Assembly (NCBI RefSeq): GCF_000617845.2
Contig: NZ_DF820425.1
Coordinates: forward strand, 2,841,725-2,905,724
Length of the DNA: 64,000 nt
Reading direction: 5' to 3'
DNA from: Bradyrhizobium sp. DOA9
GTDB taxonomy: Bacteria; Pseudomonadota; Alphaproteobacteria; Rhizobiales; Xanthobacteraceae
Part shown: in pieces, positions 27,851 through 36,370 of the stretch
How the letters are laid out: each line of letters opens with the position of its first letter
Numbering within the stretch: position 1 is the first letter of the stretch
Program-made: the position numbers and the translations under genes
The notes under the pieces: model-generated
The model's input: only the letters and a program-made list of their open reading frames with translations
Told to the model about the DNA's origin: nothing
Database searches by the model: none

Positions 27851-29338
27851 ATGAGCAAGTTTCCTCAAGTCCGCATACTGCACATCTCAGACATCCATTT
27901 TGGGTCCGACCATTTCTGCCAACATTCCGGTTCAGGGGCGAACGCTGGAATTCCCAAACTTTGGGAACTCATCGCAAACGATCTCGGCAGCACCGACTGG
28001 AAGGAATTCATTTGGGCAAATCAATCCGACTACGATGAGCCCACTCGTTTGATCCTGGTCGTTTCAGGGGACTTGGCTCACACCGCAGATCCAAAAGAAT
28101 TCCAAAGTGCCTACGAGTTCATCCAAAACCTGATCAAAAATCCCATACTGGGCACCAAGGTTACGCTTCAAGACGTCTTTGTCGTGCCCGGAAATCACGA
28201 CGTCGTATTCAATCAAAGCGATCCCGAACATCGCTTCATCCCTTATTGCAATTTCTACAACAAGCTCTTCCGAGAGATTTCAGAGGTTCGGCCATTCGTT
28301 CTTGCCGAAGACGCCGACAAGCTCACGCAGGTTCGTGCGTTTCCGAACGACCGCCTGCTCGTGGCCGAGATAAACTCGAGCTACTATGTAGAGAGGGACA
28401 CCTTCGACGAGAGCAGGGGACAGGTAGACTATAAGGCCATCGCTTCGCTAAGACGCGGCTTGGAGCGGGTGGCTTCAGAGACTCCAGATTCCAAAGAATG
28501 GCTGAAGGTTGCGGTTGTTCACCATCATCCCGTTCTCCTGCCGTCTTTCATCGAGGCAGACAGAGATATTGACGCCATCCTCAACGCGGGATCGCTCTTG
28601 ACGCTTCTTCGAGAGCATGGCTTCCAACTCGTTCTTCACGGTCACAAGCATTTCCCGCAGGTGTTTTCGTACGATCCCGATCCGGCGTGGACGGCGCCTA
28701 ACACACCAACACCCCGACCTCAGTTAATCGTCGCTGGCGGTGCCGCTGGTAGCAAGACGCTGCCTCAGGCGGGGTTGAGGTCCAACACCTACAATCTGAT
28801 CACGGTAAAGTGGAATCCGGGCGCGCTGCAATCCAGGGTGCAGATTGTCACGCGCGGCTTGAATAGATGGGGCCCCGGGAGTGACCTGGCTCCGGATCAA
28901 TGGAATTGGCGGACCCTTCGCGTCTACGACAAAGTCATGTCGCCTTACGAGAGTTTGCCGCTTCCTGGGCAGTCGCGCCGGATTGACTTTCCCGCGCCTC
29001 CCGACTCGCTCGAAACGGGGCGAAAGAAGGAGTACGAGCGGCTCAACTGCAACATGCCTGTTGTGGAAGTCCTTCCATCTCTGATGCCCGGCCAAGGATA
29101 CGAAGCCCGCGCTTGGATCGTGCCGCACCCCGGCCACAAGAATTATCCAAAGGAGGTTTTGTGGTCGGCGGGCCCGAAATTCAAACGACAGATATCGAGC
29201 GCGGACGCATCGTCCAACTTCTGCGTCTCGTTCCACTATTGGGGCCCGATGGAGATCCAGGCCGAGCTGAGATTCGAAGACAGGGCCGAAACAACTTACC
29301 TGTACGCGCGGCTGCCGGATGCAATTACCCGTCGATGA
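27851..29338 (+). CDS. Metallophosphoesterase with unassigned C-terminal region
   Basis: A 495-residue protein. Residues 1-345 form a calcineurin-like phosphoesterase with all metal motifs: D14-x-H16 (HISDIHFG), G73-D74 (VSGDLAH), N115-H116-D117 (VPGNHDVV), H224-H226 (VVHHHPVLL) and G264-H265-x-H267 (LHGHKHF). The last 140 residues, rich in Pro and Trp, match nothing I know. The gene overlaps its GGAGG ribosome site with the end of the preceding small gene. Codon use is visibly less GC-biased, which suggests transfer. Candidate substrates are cyclic nucleotides or nucleic-acid ends; the sequence does not decide. Confidence 0.85.
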   Translation: MSKFPQVRILHISDIHFGSDHFCQHSGSGANAGIPKLWELIANDLGSTDWKEFIWANQSDYDEPTRLILVVSGDLAHTADPKEFQSAYEFIQNLIKNPILGTKVTLQDVFVVPGNHDVVFNQSDPEHRFIPYCNFYNKLFREISEVRPFVLAEDADKLTQVRAFPNDRLLVAEINSSYYVERDTFDESRGQVDYKAIASLRRGLERVASETPDSKEWLKVAVVHHHPVLLPSFIEADRDIDAILNAGSLLTLLREHGFQLVLHGHKHFPQVFSYDPDPAWTAPNTPTPRPQLIVAGGAAGSKTLPQAGLRSNTYNLITVKWNPGALQSRVQIVTRGLNRWGPGSDLAPDQWNWRTLRVYDKVMSPYESLPLPGQSRRIDFPAPPDSLETGRKKEYERLNCNMPVVEVLPSLMPGQGYEARAWIVPHPGHKNYPKEVLWSAGPKFKRQISSADASSNFCVSFHYWGPMEIQAELRFEDRAETTYLYARLPDAITRR

Positions 29339-29377
29339 AACGCCTCCGCCGGCATGGCCTCTGCCCCAATCGCTCGC

Positions 29378-30601
29378 TCACGAATTCACGTGCACGAAAT
29401 CGCGCAGCAGCGGATAGATCTCGTTGTTCCAGCGCTTGCCGGAGAACACGCCGTAATGGCCGACGCCGGCCTGCATGTGGTGGACGCGGCGATAGGCGCG
29501 CACGCCGGTGCAGAGGTCTTGCGCGGCCAGCGTCTGGCCGATCGAGCAGATGTCGTCCTTCTCGCCCTCGACCGTCATCAGCCCCATGCGGCTGACCGCC
29601 CTGGTGTTCACGGGACGGCCGCGATGCATCAGCTTGCCTTGCGGCAGGAGGTGCTCCTGGAATACGTCGCGCACGGTCTCGATGTAGAACTCGGCCGGCA
29701 GATCCATCACGGCGAAATATTCGTCGTAGAAGGTCTTGATGGTCGCGGCCTTGTCCTTCTCGCCCTTGGCGATGTGGTTGGCGAGGTCCATGTGCTGCTT
29801 GATGTGGCGCTCGAGATTCATCGAGACGAAGGCGGTGAGCTGCACGAAGCCGGGATAGACTTTCCGCAAGGCGCCGCGGCATTGCATCGGCACGTAGTTG
29901 ATCAGATTGCGCTCGAACCATTCGATCGGCCTGCTCTTGGCGAACTCGTTGACCCTGGTCGGCTGGATCCGCGTGTCGATGGGACCGGCCATCAGCGTCA
30001 GCGTCGCCGGGCGCGAGGGATGGTTGTCCTCGCACATGATCGCGGCGGCCGCGAGCGCGGAGACGGACGGCTGGCAGATCGCCACCATGTGCGGGCGCGG
30101 ACCGAGCTGCCCGAGGAAATCGATCAGATGCTCGGTGTAGTCGTCGAGCCCGAAGCGGCCCTCGCTGCGCGGAATGTCGCGCGGATTGTGCCAGTCGGTG
30201 ATGTAGACGTCGTGGTCCTGCAGCAGCGTCTTGACGGTGCCGCGCAGGAGCGTGGCGAAGTGCCCGGACATCGGCGCCACCAGCAGCAAGCGCGGCTGCT
30301 CGCCGACGCCGTGCTTCTTGAAGCGCAGCAGCGAGCCGAACGGCGTCGCGTAGGCGATCTCCTCGCTGACGGCGACCTCGCGGTTGCCCACCATGACGCT
30401 GTCGATGCCGTAGGCGGGACGGTCATAGGTGAGGGTGGAGCGCGAGATCAGCTCCAGCGCGGCCGACAGCCGGCCAACCACCTGGTCCGAATGGCCCTGA
30501 GGCACCAGATGGAGGAATTTCAGCGCGGACGAAGCCCCCGCGCGCCATGGCGCCGTCAGGTCCATGTGGTTCTGAAAAGCCTGATAGTACATCGACATCA
30601 T
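29378..30601 (-). CDS. phaZ: Intracellular polyhydroxyalkanoate depolymerase
   Basis: A 407-residue alpha/beta hydrolase that breaks down stored polyhydroxybutyrate granules. The nucleophile motif is ICQPSVSA, where Cys176 replaces the usual Ser, as in the Ralstonia PhaZ1 type. LLLVAPMSGHFATLL and DWHNPRDIP are further family blocks, and VGHYGVFSGKRW carries the expected catalytic His. ATG 30601 is chosen; 30598 and 30592 are close alternatives, and the longer frame upstream is not protein-like. It diverges from a glutathione transferase gene. Confidence 0.9.
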   Translation of the reverse strand: MMSMYYQAFQNHMDLTAPWRAGASSALKFLHLVPQGHSDQVVGRLSAALELISRSTLTYDRPAYGIDSVMVGNREVAVSEEIAYATPFGSLLRFKKHGVGEQPRLLLVAPMSGHFATLLRGTVKTLLQDHDVYITDWHNPRDIPRSEGRFGLDDYTEHLIDFLGQLGPRPHMVAICQPSVSALAAAAIMCEDNHPSRPATLTLMAGPIDTRIQPTRVNEFAKSRPIEWFERNLINYVPMQCRGALRKVYPGFVQLTAFVSMNLERHIKQHMDLANHIAKGEKDKAATIKTFYDEYFAVMDLPAEFYIETVRDVFQEHLLPQGKLMHRGRPVNTRAVSRMGLMTVEGEKDDICSIGQTLAAQDLCTGVRAYRRVHHMQAGVGHYGVFSGKRWNNEIYPLLRDFVHVNS

Positions 30602-30758
30602 ACTGAAATGCCCATCCCGTCCCGTGCTGCTATGCAATAAGGACGCCAGTCGGCGACCGGCTCCCCCGCGCAAAACTGGCACGTCGCTTGCTGCGCATGC
30701 GGTGGAAGCACAGGCCACGGGCAGGCCCGGCCGATGTCGGGACCAGGGAAAGGGTCAT

Positions 30759-31415
30759 ATGGCGAAGGCGACACTGACCATCAGCAGCAAGAACTACTCG
30801 TCCTGGTCGCTGCGTGGCTGGCTACTGACGAAATTTTCCGGGCTCGATTTCGAGGAGATCGTCACCGCGCCGGACGATCCGTCGGCGCGGGCCGAGATCC
30901 TGCTGCTGTCGTCCTCGATCCTAGTGCCGTGCCTGCGGCACGAGGGCGCCGTGGTCTGGGATACGCTGGCCATTGCCGAATATCTCAACGAGGCGATGCC
31001 GGACGCCGGCCTGTTGCCGGCCGATCGCGTCCAGCGCGCCCATTGCCGCTCGATCTCAGGCGAAATCCATTCCGGCTTCACCACGCTGCGCGCCTCGCTG
31101 CCGGTCAACCTGAAGGGACACTTTCCCGGCTTCAAGATCTGGTCGCGGGCGCAGGCCGACATCGACCGGGTCTGGTTCATCTGGCGCGACTGCCTGGAGA
31201 AATCGGGCGGCCCCTTCCTGTTCGGCGAGAAGCGCACCATGGCGGATGCGATGTACGCGCCGGTGGTGACGCGCTTCGTGACTTACGACGTCAAGCTCGC
31301 GCCGCCGCTGAAGGCCTACGCCGACACCATCATGGCCATGCCCGAGATGCAGGAATGGATCGCGGCGGCGAAGGAGGAGCCGGCCGAGATCGAGGAGCTT
31401 GAGGTCGAATATTAG
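30759..31415 (+). CDS. Glutathione S-transferase family protein
   Basis: A 218-residue cytosolic enzyme with a thioredoxin-fold N-terminal domain (LTISSKNYSSWSLRGWLLTK, SSSILVPCL, VVWDTLAIAEYL) and a helical C-terminal domain (GEKRTMADAMYAPV). The Ser-Ser-Trp-Ser region supplies the glutathione-activating residue expected for this subfamily. ATG 30759 has a GGGAAAGGG ribosome site. It diverges from phaZ; a functional link is not obvious. Confidence 0.9.
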   Translation: MAKATLTISSKNYSSWSLRGWLLTKFSGLDFEEIVTAPDDPSARAEILLLSSSILVPCLRHEGAVVWDTLAIAEYLNEAMPDAGLLPADRVQRAHCRSISGEIHSGFTTLRASLPVNLKGHFPGFKIWSRAQADIDRVWFIWRDCLEKSGGPFLFGEKRTMADAMYAPVVTRFVTYDVKLAPPLKAYADTIMAMPEMQEWIAAAKEEPAEIEELEVEY

Positions 31416-31695
31416 GCAAGCGTCGCCCGGCCCTGCCTGTTTCGGGGGCGGCAGCCCTCCCGCTGGGACCGCAGCGCTATGCCTTTGCAACAATTAACCT
31501 TTGGACCCGGGGACCGGCGCCCGCGCTCCGGCCCGCTGCGCAGATATTGTGCGCGCCTGACGAGCCGCATCGAGATCTAGCCGTGAACAGATGCGGACAG
31601 GGCGCTTCGACTGATTCGGACGTGATTCGTTCGGGCCGCGTTCCGAAGGTTAAAGCGGAGCGCGGCCCCGTCGCATTTTGAAACAGAGAACGCCT

Positions 31696-31920
31696 TCAGG
31701 CCGCCCCGCGCTGCTTCACGCGCGGCAGGCGCCAGCCGATCACGGTCGCTTCCACCGCAATTCCGGCCTCGTGGTTTTGCCAGCGTCCCTCGACATAGCG
31801 GCAGGCGAACGGCAGTTGATATGTCCCGCTGTGATCCTCGCACAGCACTTCGAGAGGCAGGCCCGGCGGTGGTTCTCCGGCGCCGTCGAATTCCGCCAAA
31901 CGTCTATCGCGCGTTGCCAT
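31696..31920 (-). CDS. Small conserved hypothetical protein
   Basis: A 74-residue soluble protein ending YVEGRWQNHEAGIAVEATVI then GWRLPR. Similar short proteins with a C-terminal VIGWR block are familiar to me from Bradyrhizobium, without known function. ATG 31920 has a GGGGAG ribosome site 9 bases upstream and is preferred to longer starts. The 280 bases between it and the preceding gene hold nothing I can identify. Confidence 0.65.
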   Translation of the reverse strand: MATRDRRLAEFDGAGEPPPGLPLEVLCEDHSGTYQLPFACRYVEGRWQNHEAGIAVEATVIGWRLPRVKQRGAA

Positions 31921-32103
31921 TCCAATATTCTCCCCTAAACAAAGCCGCGGACAGAGCGCCCACTTCTTCCGCGCGCGGATCATCGTTCCCCGTCCCAGGG
32001 AACGGACGCAAGCTCAACGCGAGAATGCGGTGCGAGTGTGGTAGCTTCAATCGGCTGCGCGCAAACAGCGCACATTGCTGTGATCGACTGGCGAGGAACC
32101 TTC

Positions 32104-32460
32104 ATGCTGCTTCGAAACGCCGGCATTTGTTTCGCAACGTTGCTGCTCGCGGCGCTGGCGCCTCTGCCCGTGCTCGCGCAGGACGTGCCCGGCATCGAGA
32201 TCTGCACGGTCGAGAAGACCATGGAGCGTCGCACCAGCTGCCTGCAGAGCAACGTCGACTTCCTGCAGAAGACGATCACCAAGCTCAGCCTCGATCATCA
32301 GCAGAAGCTGGATGCGGCGGGTCGCCAGATCGATGCGTTGAAGACGACCATCGCCGGCCTGCAGAAGACGCTTCTCGATCTCCAGGCCGCGCAGGCGAAG
32401 ACCGCCGAGGACTTGAAGAAGAAGCAGGACGCGCCGCCGGCGAAGGACGCCGCGAAATAA
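32104..32460 (+). CDS. Small exported coiled-coil protein
   Basis: A 118-residue protein with a signal peptide (CFATLLLAALAPLPVLAQ) and a mature part of about 90 residues that is almost entirely helical with a heptad-like pattern (SNVDFLQKTITKLSLDHQQK, IDALKTTIAGLQKTLLDLQ), ending in a Lys/Pro-rich tail. Two Cys near the mature N-terminus (EICTVEK, RTSCLQS) could pair. It is probably a periplasmic coiled coil; no family is recognised. Confidence 0.75.
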   Translation: MLLRNAGICFATLLLAALAPLPVLAQDVPGIEICTVEKTMERRTSCLQSNVDFLQKTITKLSLDHQQKLDAAGRQIDALKTTIAGLQKTLLDLQAAQAKTAEDLKKKQDAPPAKDAAK

Positions 32461-32469
32461 GCGCGCCGG

Positions 32470-33573
32470 TCACGTCACGCGATAGCGCTCGATCACGCCA
32501 CGATCGGGCTCGTAGCCGAGCCCTGGGCCCGAGGGCACCGCGACATGGCCGCTTGTATCGACATCGGCACGGCCGCCCCAGAGGCAAGCCTCGCGTTTCA
32601 GATAGAACACCTCCACCAGTCCGTCGTCGCGGGTCGCGAGCAAATGCAGCGTCGCCAGCAGGCCCGGGCCGAAGTAAGGCGAGTGCGGCACGATCTTGAT
32701 GCCGGACCGATCGGCCAAGGCTGCGACCTTCAGGAATTCCGTGATGCCGCCGACCTTGGTCACCGAGGGCTGGGCGTGGCTGACTGCGCCCGCCTCCATC
32801 ATCTGGCGGAATTGATATACGGTGCAGGCATTCTCGCCGGCGGCAATTCCGAGCCCGCTCTTGCTGCGCACCTCGGCAAGCGTGGCGAAATCTTCCGGCG
32901 GCCAGACCGGCTCTTCCAGGAACATCGGCTGTGCATCGCGGCATGTCGTCGCGAAGGCGATCGCCTGCTCTCCGGACAGCGGGCAGTTCATATCGACCAT
33001 CAGTGGAATGCTGGGGCCGATCGCCTCGCGCGCGGCGAGCACCGCAGGCGTCGTGGTCTCGTGCAGCTTGATCGCGCCATAGCCGAGTGCGAGCGCCTTT
33101 CGGCATTCGGCGGCGATGTTATCGGGGGAGCCGATCCGGAGCAGGCTCGCGTAAGCCGGAATCGCCGTGCGCCTGATCGTGCCCAGCAGGCGATGCAGCG
33201 GCACGCCCTTGATCTTTGCAGCGAGGTCCCACAACGCGATATCGAGCCCGGAGATCGCGAACATCGTGATGCCGTAGCGGCCGAACAGATGCAAATTGCG
33301 CTGGATCTGCTCCATCGCCGCTGGAATGCCGGCCGCATCGGGCACCTTCAGCCCGCGGGCCTGCGGCGCGATCATCTCCTCGACGGCGCTGCACGTCGTG
33401 CGCGGACAGACATAGGCGAAGGCATCGCCCCAGCCGGTCAGGCCGGCATCGGTCGTGACCTCGACGAGGACCATGTCGAGGGCCGTGATGGCGGAAGCGC
33501 CCTGGCGGAAGCTCGCGACACCGGAATCATAGGGGATGCGGATATGGTGCGCCCGCACATCGGTGATTTCCAT
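32470..33573 (-). CDS. Enolase-superfamily protein (mandelate racemase/MLE type) with unusual active site
   Basis: A 367-residue enzyme of the mandelate-racemase type. Metal ligands are Asp194 (LMVDMNCP), Glu220 or Glu221 (FLEEPVWPP) and Glu247 (AAGENAC); His297 (IVPHSPYFG) is the general base. Two positions are not canonical: the KxK motif reads Lys169-x-His171 (AIKLHET), and the Asp that normally pairs with the His appears as Ser270 (AQPSVTKVGG). It is likely a sugar-acid dehydratase, epimerase or racemase of unknown substrate. It shares the strand with no partner and diverges from the AraC/GyrI-like gene. Confidence 0.85.
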   Translation of the reverse strand: MEITDVRAHHIRIPYDSGVASFRQGASAITALDMVLVEVTTDAGLTGWGDAFAYVCPRTTCSAVEEMIAPQARGLKVPDAAGIPAAMEQIQRNLHLFGRYGITMFAISGLDIALWDLAAKIKGVPLHRLLGTIRRTAIPAYASLLRIGSPDNIAAECRKALALGYGAIKLHETTTPAVLAAREAIGPSIPLMVDMNCPLSGEQAIAFATTCRDAQPMFLEEPVWPPEDFATLAEVRSKSGLGIAAGENACTVYQFRQMMEAGAVSHAQPSVTKVGGITEFLKVAALADRSGIKIVPHSPYFGPGLLATLHLLATRDDGLVEVFYLKREACLWGGRADVDTSGHVAVPSGPGLGYEPDRGVIERYRVT

Positions 33574-33746
33574 GACGCGGGTTCCTCTTTCTCGTGAGCG
33601 GTTCGGACGAGTGTAGCCACGAACACCGGGGCGTTGCCAGCGGTCGTTGGCCGGCTATCCTGATGCGAAGGACAGCAATGCCGATCAAGCAGGGCGATGC
33701 CGAGCGGCGCATCATCGCCGCGCTTCGAACGAGGGCCTGAACCACC

Positions 33747-34580
33747 ATGAATCCAGCCCAGCGCGCACTCTGGTACATCGAGAGCCATCTGGCCGAGCCG
33801 ATGACGCTCGACGAGATCGCTGCGATCTCGGGCGTGTCGCGGTTCCACATCGTGCGTGCGTTTGCCGCAGCGGTCGGTCTGCCGGTGATGCGCTACGTGC
33901 GTGCGCGGCGGCTGAGTGAGGCGGCGCGCAGCCTGGCAAGGGGCGCTCCCTGCATCCTGTCACTGGCGCTGGAGGCGGATTACGGCTCGCACGAAGCGTT
34001 CACCCGCGCGTTCCGCGACCAGTTCGGCACCACGCCCGAAGCGGTGAGGGCGGCAGCGTGCGTCAGCAACCTCAATCTTCAGGAGCCGATCCTCATGGAC
34101 TCCACGATGCTCGATACTCTCGCCCCACCGCGTTTCGAGACCGCCAAGGCCTTCCTGGTCGCCGGTCCCGCCGAGCGCATCTCCTGCGACAACGGCGCCA
34201 TGATCCCCGGTCTATGGCAGCGCTTCAATCGGGAGGTCGCCGACATTCCCGCGCGCGTCGGGAACGTCGCCTATGGCGTCTGCTGCAATGGCGATGACGC
34301 CGGCAATTTCGACTACATCGCCGGCGTCGAGGTCGCCGATTTCTCCGACCTGCCGCGCCGCTTCGGGCGGATCCGCATTCCGGAGCAGCGTTATGCGGTG
34401 TTCGCGCACAAGGACCACGTCGCCTCGATCCGCCGCACCGTAAACACGATCTGGAATCAATGGCTGCCCGCATCTAGCCTGGAAGCCGCGGACGCGCCGA
34501 ACTTCGAGCGCTATGACGAAAAATTCGATCCGGCGACCGGCAACGGTGGCTTCGAAATCTGGATACCGGTCACAGAGTAA
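33747..34580 (+). CDS. AraC-type regulator with GyrI-like effector domain
   Basis: A 277-residue protein with an N-terminal double HTH (LDEIAAISGVSRFHIVRAFA; ILSLALEADYGSHEAFTRAF, RDQFGTTPE) and a C-terminal GyrI-like ligand-binding domain (residues about 120-277; ETAKAFLVAGPAERIS, IPEQRYAVFAHKDHVASI). The order HTH first, effector domain second is that of the Rob/SbmC-like regulators, which bind hydrophobic drugs or small cations. It diverges from the enolase-superfamily gene; the 173-base gap between them shows nothing certain. Confidence 0.88.
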   Translation: MNPAQRALWYIESHLAEPMTLDEIAAISGVSRFHIVRAFAAAVGLPVMRYVRARRLSEAARSLARGAPCILSLALEADYGSHEAFTRAFRDQFGTTPEAVRAAACVSNLNLQEPILMDSTMLDTLAPPRFETAKAFLVAGPAERISCDNGAMIPGLWQRFNREVADIPARVGNVAYGVCCNGDDAGNFDYIAGVEVADFSDLPRRFGRIRIPEQRYAVFAHKDHVASIRRTVNTIWNQWLPASSLEAADAPNFERYDEKFDPATGNGGFEIWIPVTE

Positions 34581-34716
34581 CACGCAACGCTGGCATACCG
34601 TCCCGCTTGCTTGGCAAGCCCGAGTGACTTTGCCATAACCGCAGGCAAATCTTGCCTGCGGGGGCCCGTGCCGGAGATCCCGTGCAAGCCATAACAATCA
34701 GCCGGGAGGGTCCGAA

Positions 34717-35643
34717 ATGTCCAACGTCCGCGTTCTCGCCACCGACCTCGAATTTCCCGAAGGGCCGGTCGTGATGCCGGACGGCTCGGTGGTGCTGGTG
34801 GAGATCCGCGGCCAGCGGCTGACGCGCGTTTATCCCGACGGCCGCAAGGAGATCGTGGCCAAAATTCCCGGCGGCCCGAATGGCGCCGCGCTCGGACCCG
34901 ACGGCAAAATCTACATCTGCAACAACGGCGGCTTCTCCTGGATTCCGGCCGGCAAGATGATCATGCCGGGCCCGCAGCCGGACGATTATCTCGGCGGCGC
35001 GATCCAGCGCGTCGACCTGCAAACCGGCAAGGTCGAGACCGTCGTGAGCAAATGCGGCGCGCACGATCTGCGCGGGCCGAACGACCTCGTCTTCGACAGG
35101 CACGGCGGGCTCTGGTTCTCCGATCTCGGCAAGCGCCGCGCGCGCGAGATGGACGTCGGCGGCATGTATTACCTCAAGCCCGGCATGAGCGAGATCGTGG
35201 AGGTCGTGCACGGCATCTTGCCGGCAAACGGCATCGGCCTGTCGCCGGACGAGAATATTGTCTACATCGCGGAGACCCCGACCGGGCGGCTCTGGGCCTA
35301 TGAGCTCTCGGCGCCGGGCGCGCTCAAGCCGCGCGATCCGATCTATCGCGGCGAGCGCGGCAAGCCGATCTGCGGCCTCGGCGGCTACCAGATGTTCGAC
35401 TCGCTCGCGGTGGAAGCTGGCGGCAATGTCTGTGTCGCCACGCTCGTCTCGGGGTGCATCTCGGTGATCGCGCCCGACGGCACCCTGGTGGAACAGGTCC
35501 CGACCGGCGACCGCGTCACCACCAACATCGCCTTCGGCGGCCCCGAGCTGAAGACCGCCTATATCACGCTGTCCGGCAAGGGCGAGCTGATCGCGATGGA
35601 CTGGCCGCGCGGCGGATTGCCGCTCAATTTCCTAAACACGTAA
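34717..35643 (+). CDS. SMP-30/gluconolactonase-like protein
   Basis: A 308-residue six-bladed beta-propeller enzyme of the SMP-30/LRE family, which hydrolyses sugar lactones or related esters with a divalent metal. Motifs include LEFPEGPVVMPDGSV (metal Glu), RGPNDLVFDRHGGLWFSDL, ANGIGLSPDENIVYI and MFDSLAVEAGG. A strong GGGAGGG ribosome site precedes ATG 34717. No signal peptide is seen. It is followed by a family A repeat. Confidence 0.9.
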   Translation: MSNVRVLATDLEFPEGPVVMPDGSVVLVEIRGQRLTRVYPDGRKEIVAKIPGGPNGAALGPDGKIYICNNGGFSWIPAGKMIMPGPQPDDYLGGAIQRVDLQTGKVETVVSKCGAHDLRGPNDLVFDRHGGLWFSDLGKRRAREMDVGGMYYLKPGMSEIVEVVHGILPANGIGLSPDENIVYIAETPTGRLWAYELSAPGALKPRDPIYRGERGKPICGLGGYQMFDSLAVEAGGNVCVATLVSGCISVIAPDGTLVEQVPTGDRVTTNIAFGGPELKTAYITLSGKGELIAMDWPRGGLPLNFLNT

Positions 35644-35657
35644 ACGGTGCTAGTGAC

Positions 35658-35744
35658 CGTCATTGCGAGCGAAGCGAAGCAATCCAGGAATGCGTCCGCG
35701 GTGACAGTCTGGATTGCTTCGTCGCTTCGCTCCCCGCAATGACA
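35658..35744. repeat. Family A palindromic repeat, copy 7
   Basis: A standard unit (CGTCATTGCGAGCGAAGCG ... CCGCAATGACA) starting 15 bases after the SMP-30-like stop and ending 17 bases before the GNAT start, so it occupies nearly the whole intergenic gap. Confidence 0.92.
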
Positions 35745-35760
35745 ACGGAGAGAGACTTCA

Positions 35761-36354
35761 ATGCCCTGGCCCGATCCCATCACCCTGCGTGGGCAGCACG
35801 CCCGTCTCGAGCCGCTGTCGCATGATCATCGCGAGGGGCTGGTCGAGGCCGTCAAGGACGGCGAGCTGTCGAAGCTGTGGTACACCGCGATCCCGCTGCC
35901 GGAGAACATGGGCAAGGAGATCGACCGCCGCTTAGGCCTGCAGGCTGCCGGCTCGATGCTGCCGTTCACCGTGTTCGACGCCGGCGGCACCATCGTCGGC
36001 ATGACCACCTACATGAACATCGATGCCGCCAACCGCCGCGTCGAGATCGGCTCGACCTGGTACGGCAAGAGCGCGCAGCGCGGCCCCCTCAACACCCAGT
36101 GCAAGCTGCTGCTGCTGCGCCATGCCTTCGAGACGCTGAACTGCATCGCGGTCGAGTTCCGCACGCACTTCTTCAACCACCAGAGCCGCCGTGCCATCGA
36201 GCGCCTGGGCGCCAAGCAGGACGGTATCCTGCGCAGCCACCAGATCGCGCCGAACGGAACGTTGCGCGATACCGTCGTTTACAGCATCACCGCCGCCGAA
36301 TGGCCGACGGTGCAGGCGCATCTGGAATTCCAACTCAACGACAAGCCGCGCTAG
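35761..36354 (+). CDS. GNAT family N-acetyltransferase
   Basis: A 197-residue acetyltransferase of the RimJ/RimL-like type. The order of blocks is LRGQHARLEPLSHDH, FDAGGTIVGMTTYMN, RRVEIGSTWYGKSAQRGPLN (in place of the acetyl-CoA loop) and CIAVEFRTHFFNHQSRRAIE followed by RLGAKQDG. The last is the usual end of the fold. The acceptor could be a protein N-terminus or small amine. The GMC oxidoreductase starts 17 bases downstream. Confidence 0.85.
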   Translation: MPWPDPITLRGQHARLEPLSHDHREGLVEAVKDGELSKLWYTAIPLPENMGKEIDRRLGLQAAGSMLPFTVFDAGGTIVGMTTYMNIDAANRRVEIGSTWYGKSAQRGPLNTQCKLLLLRHAFETLNCIAVEFRTHFFNHQSRRAIERLGAKQDGILRSHQIAPNGTLRDTVVYSITAAEWPTVQAHLEFQLNDKPR

Positions 36355-36370
36355 GGGCGGCCGAGGGACC

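Noticed and set aside
31577..31843. An 88-residue minus-strand frame in the gap after the GST gene
   Set aside because: No ribosome site and overlap with the better supported gene at 31696-31920 in another frame.
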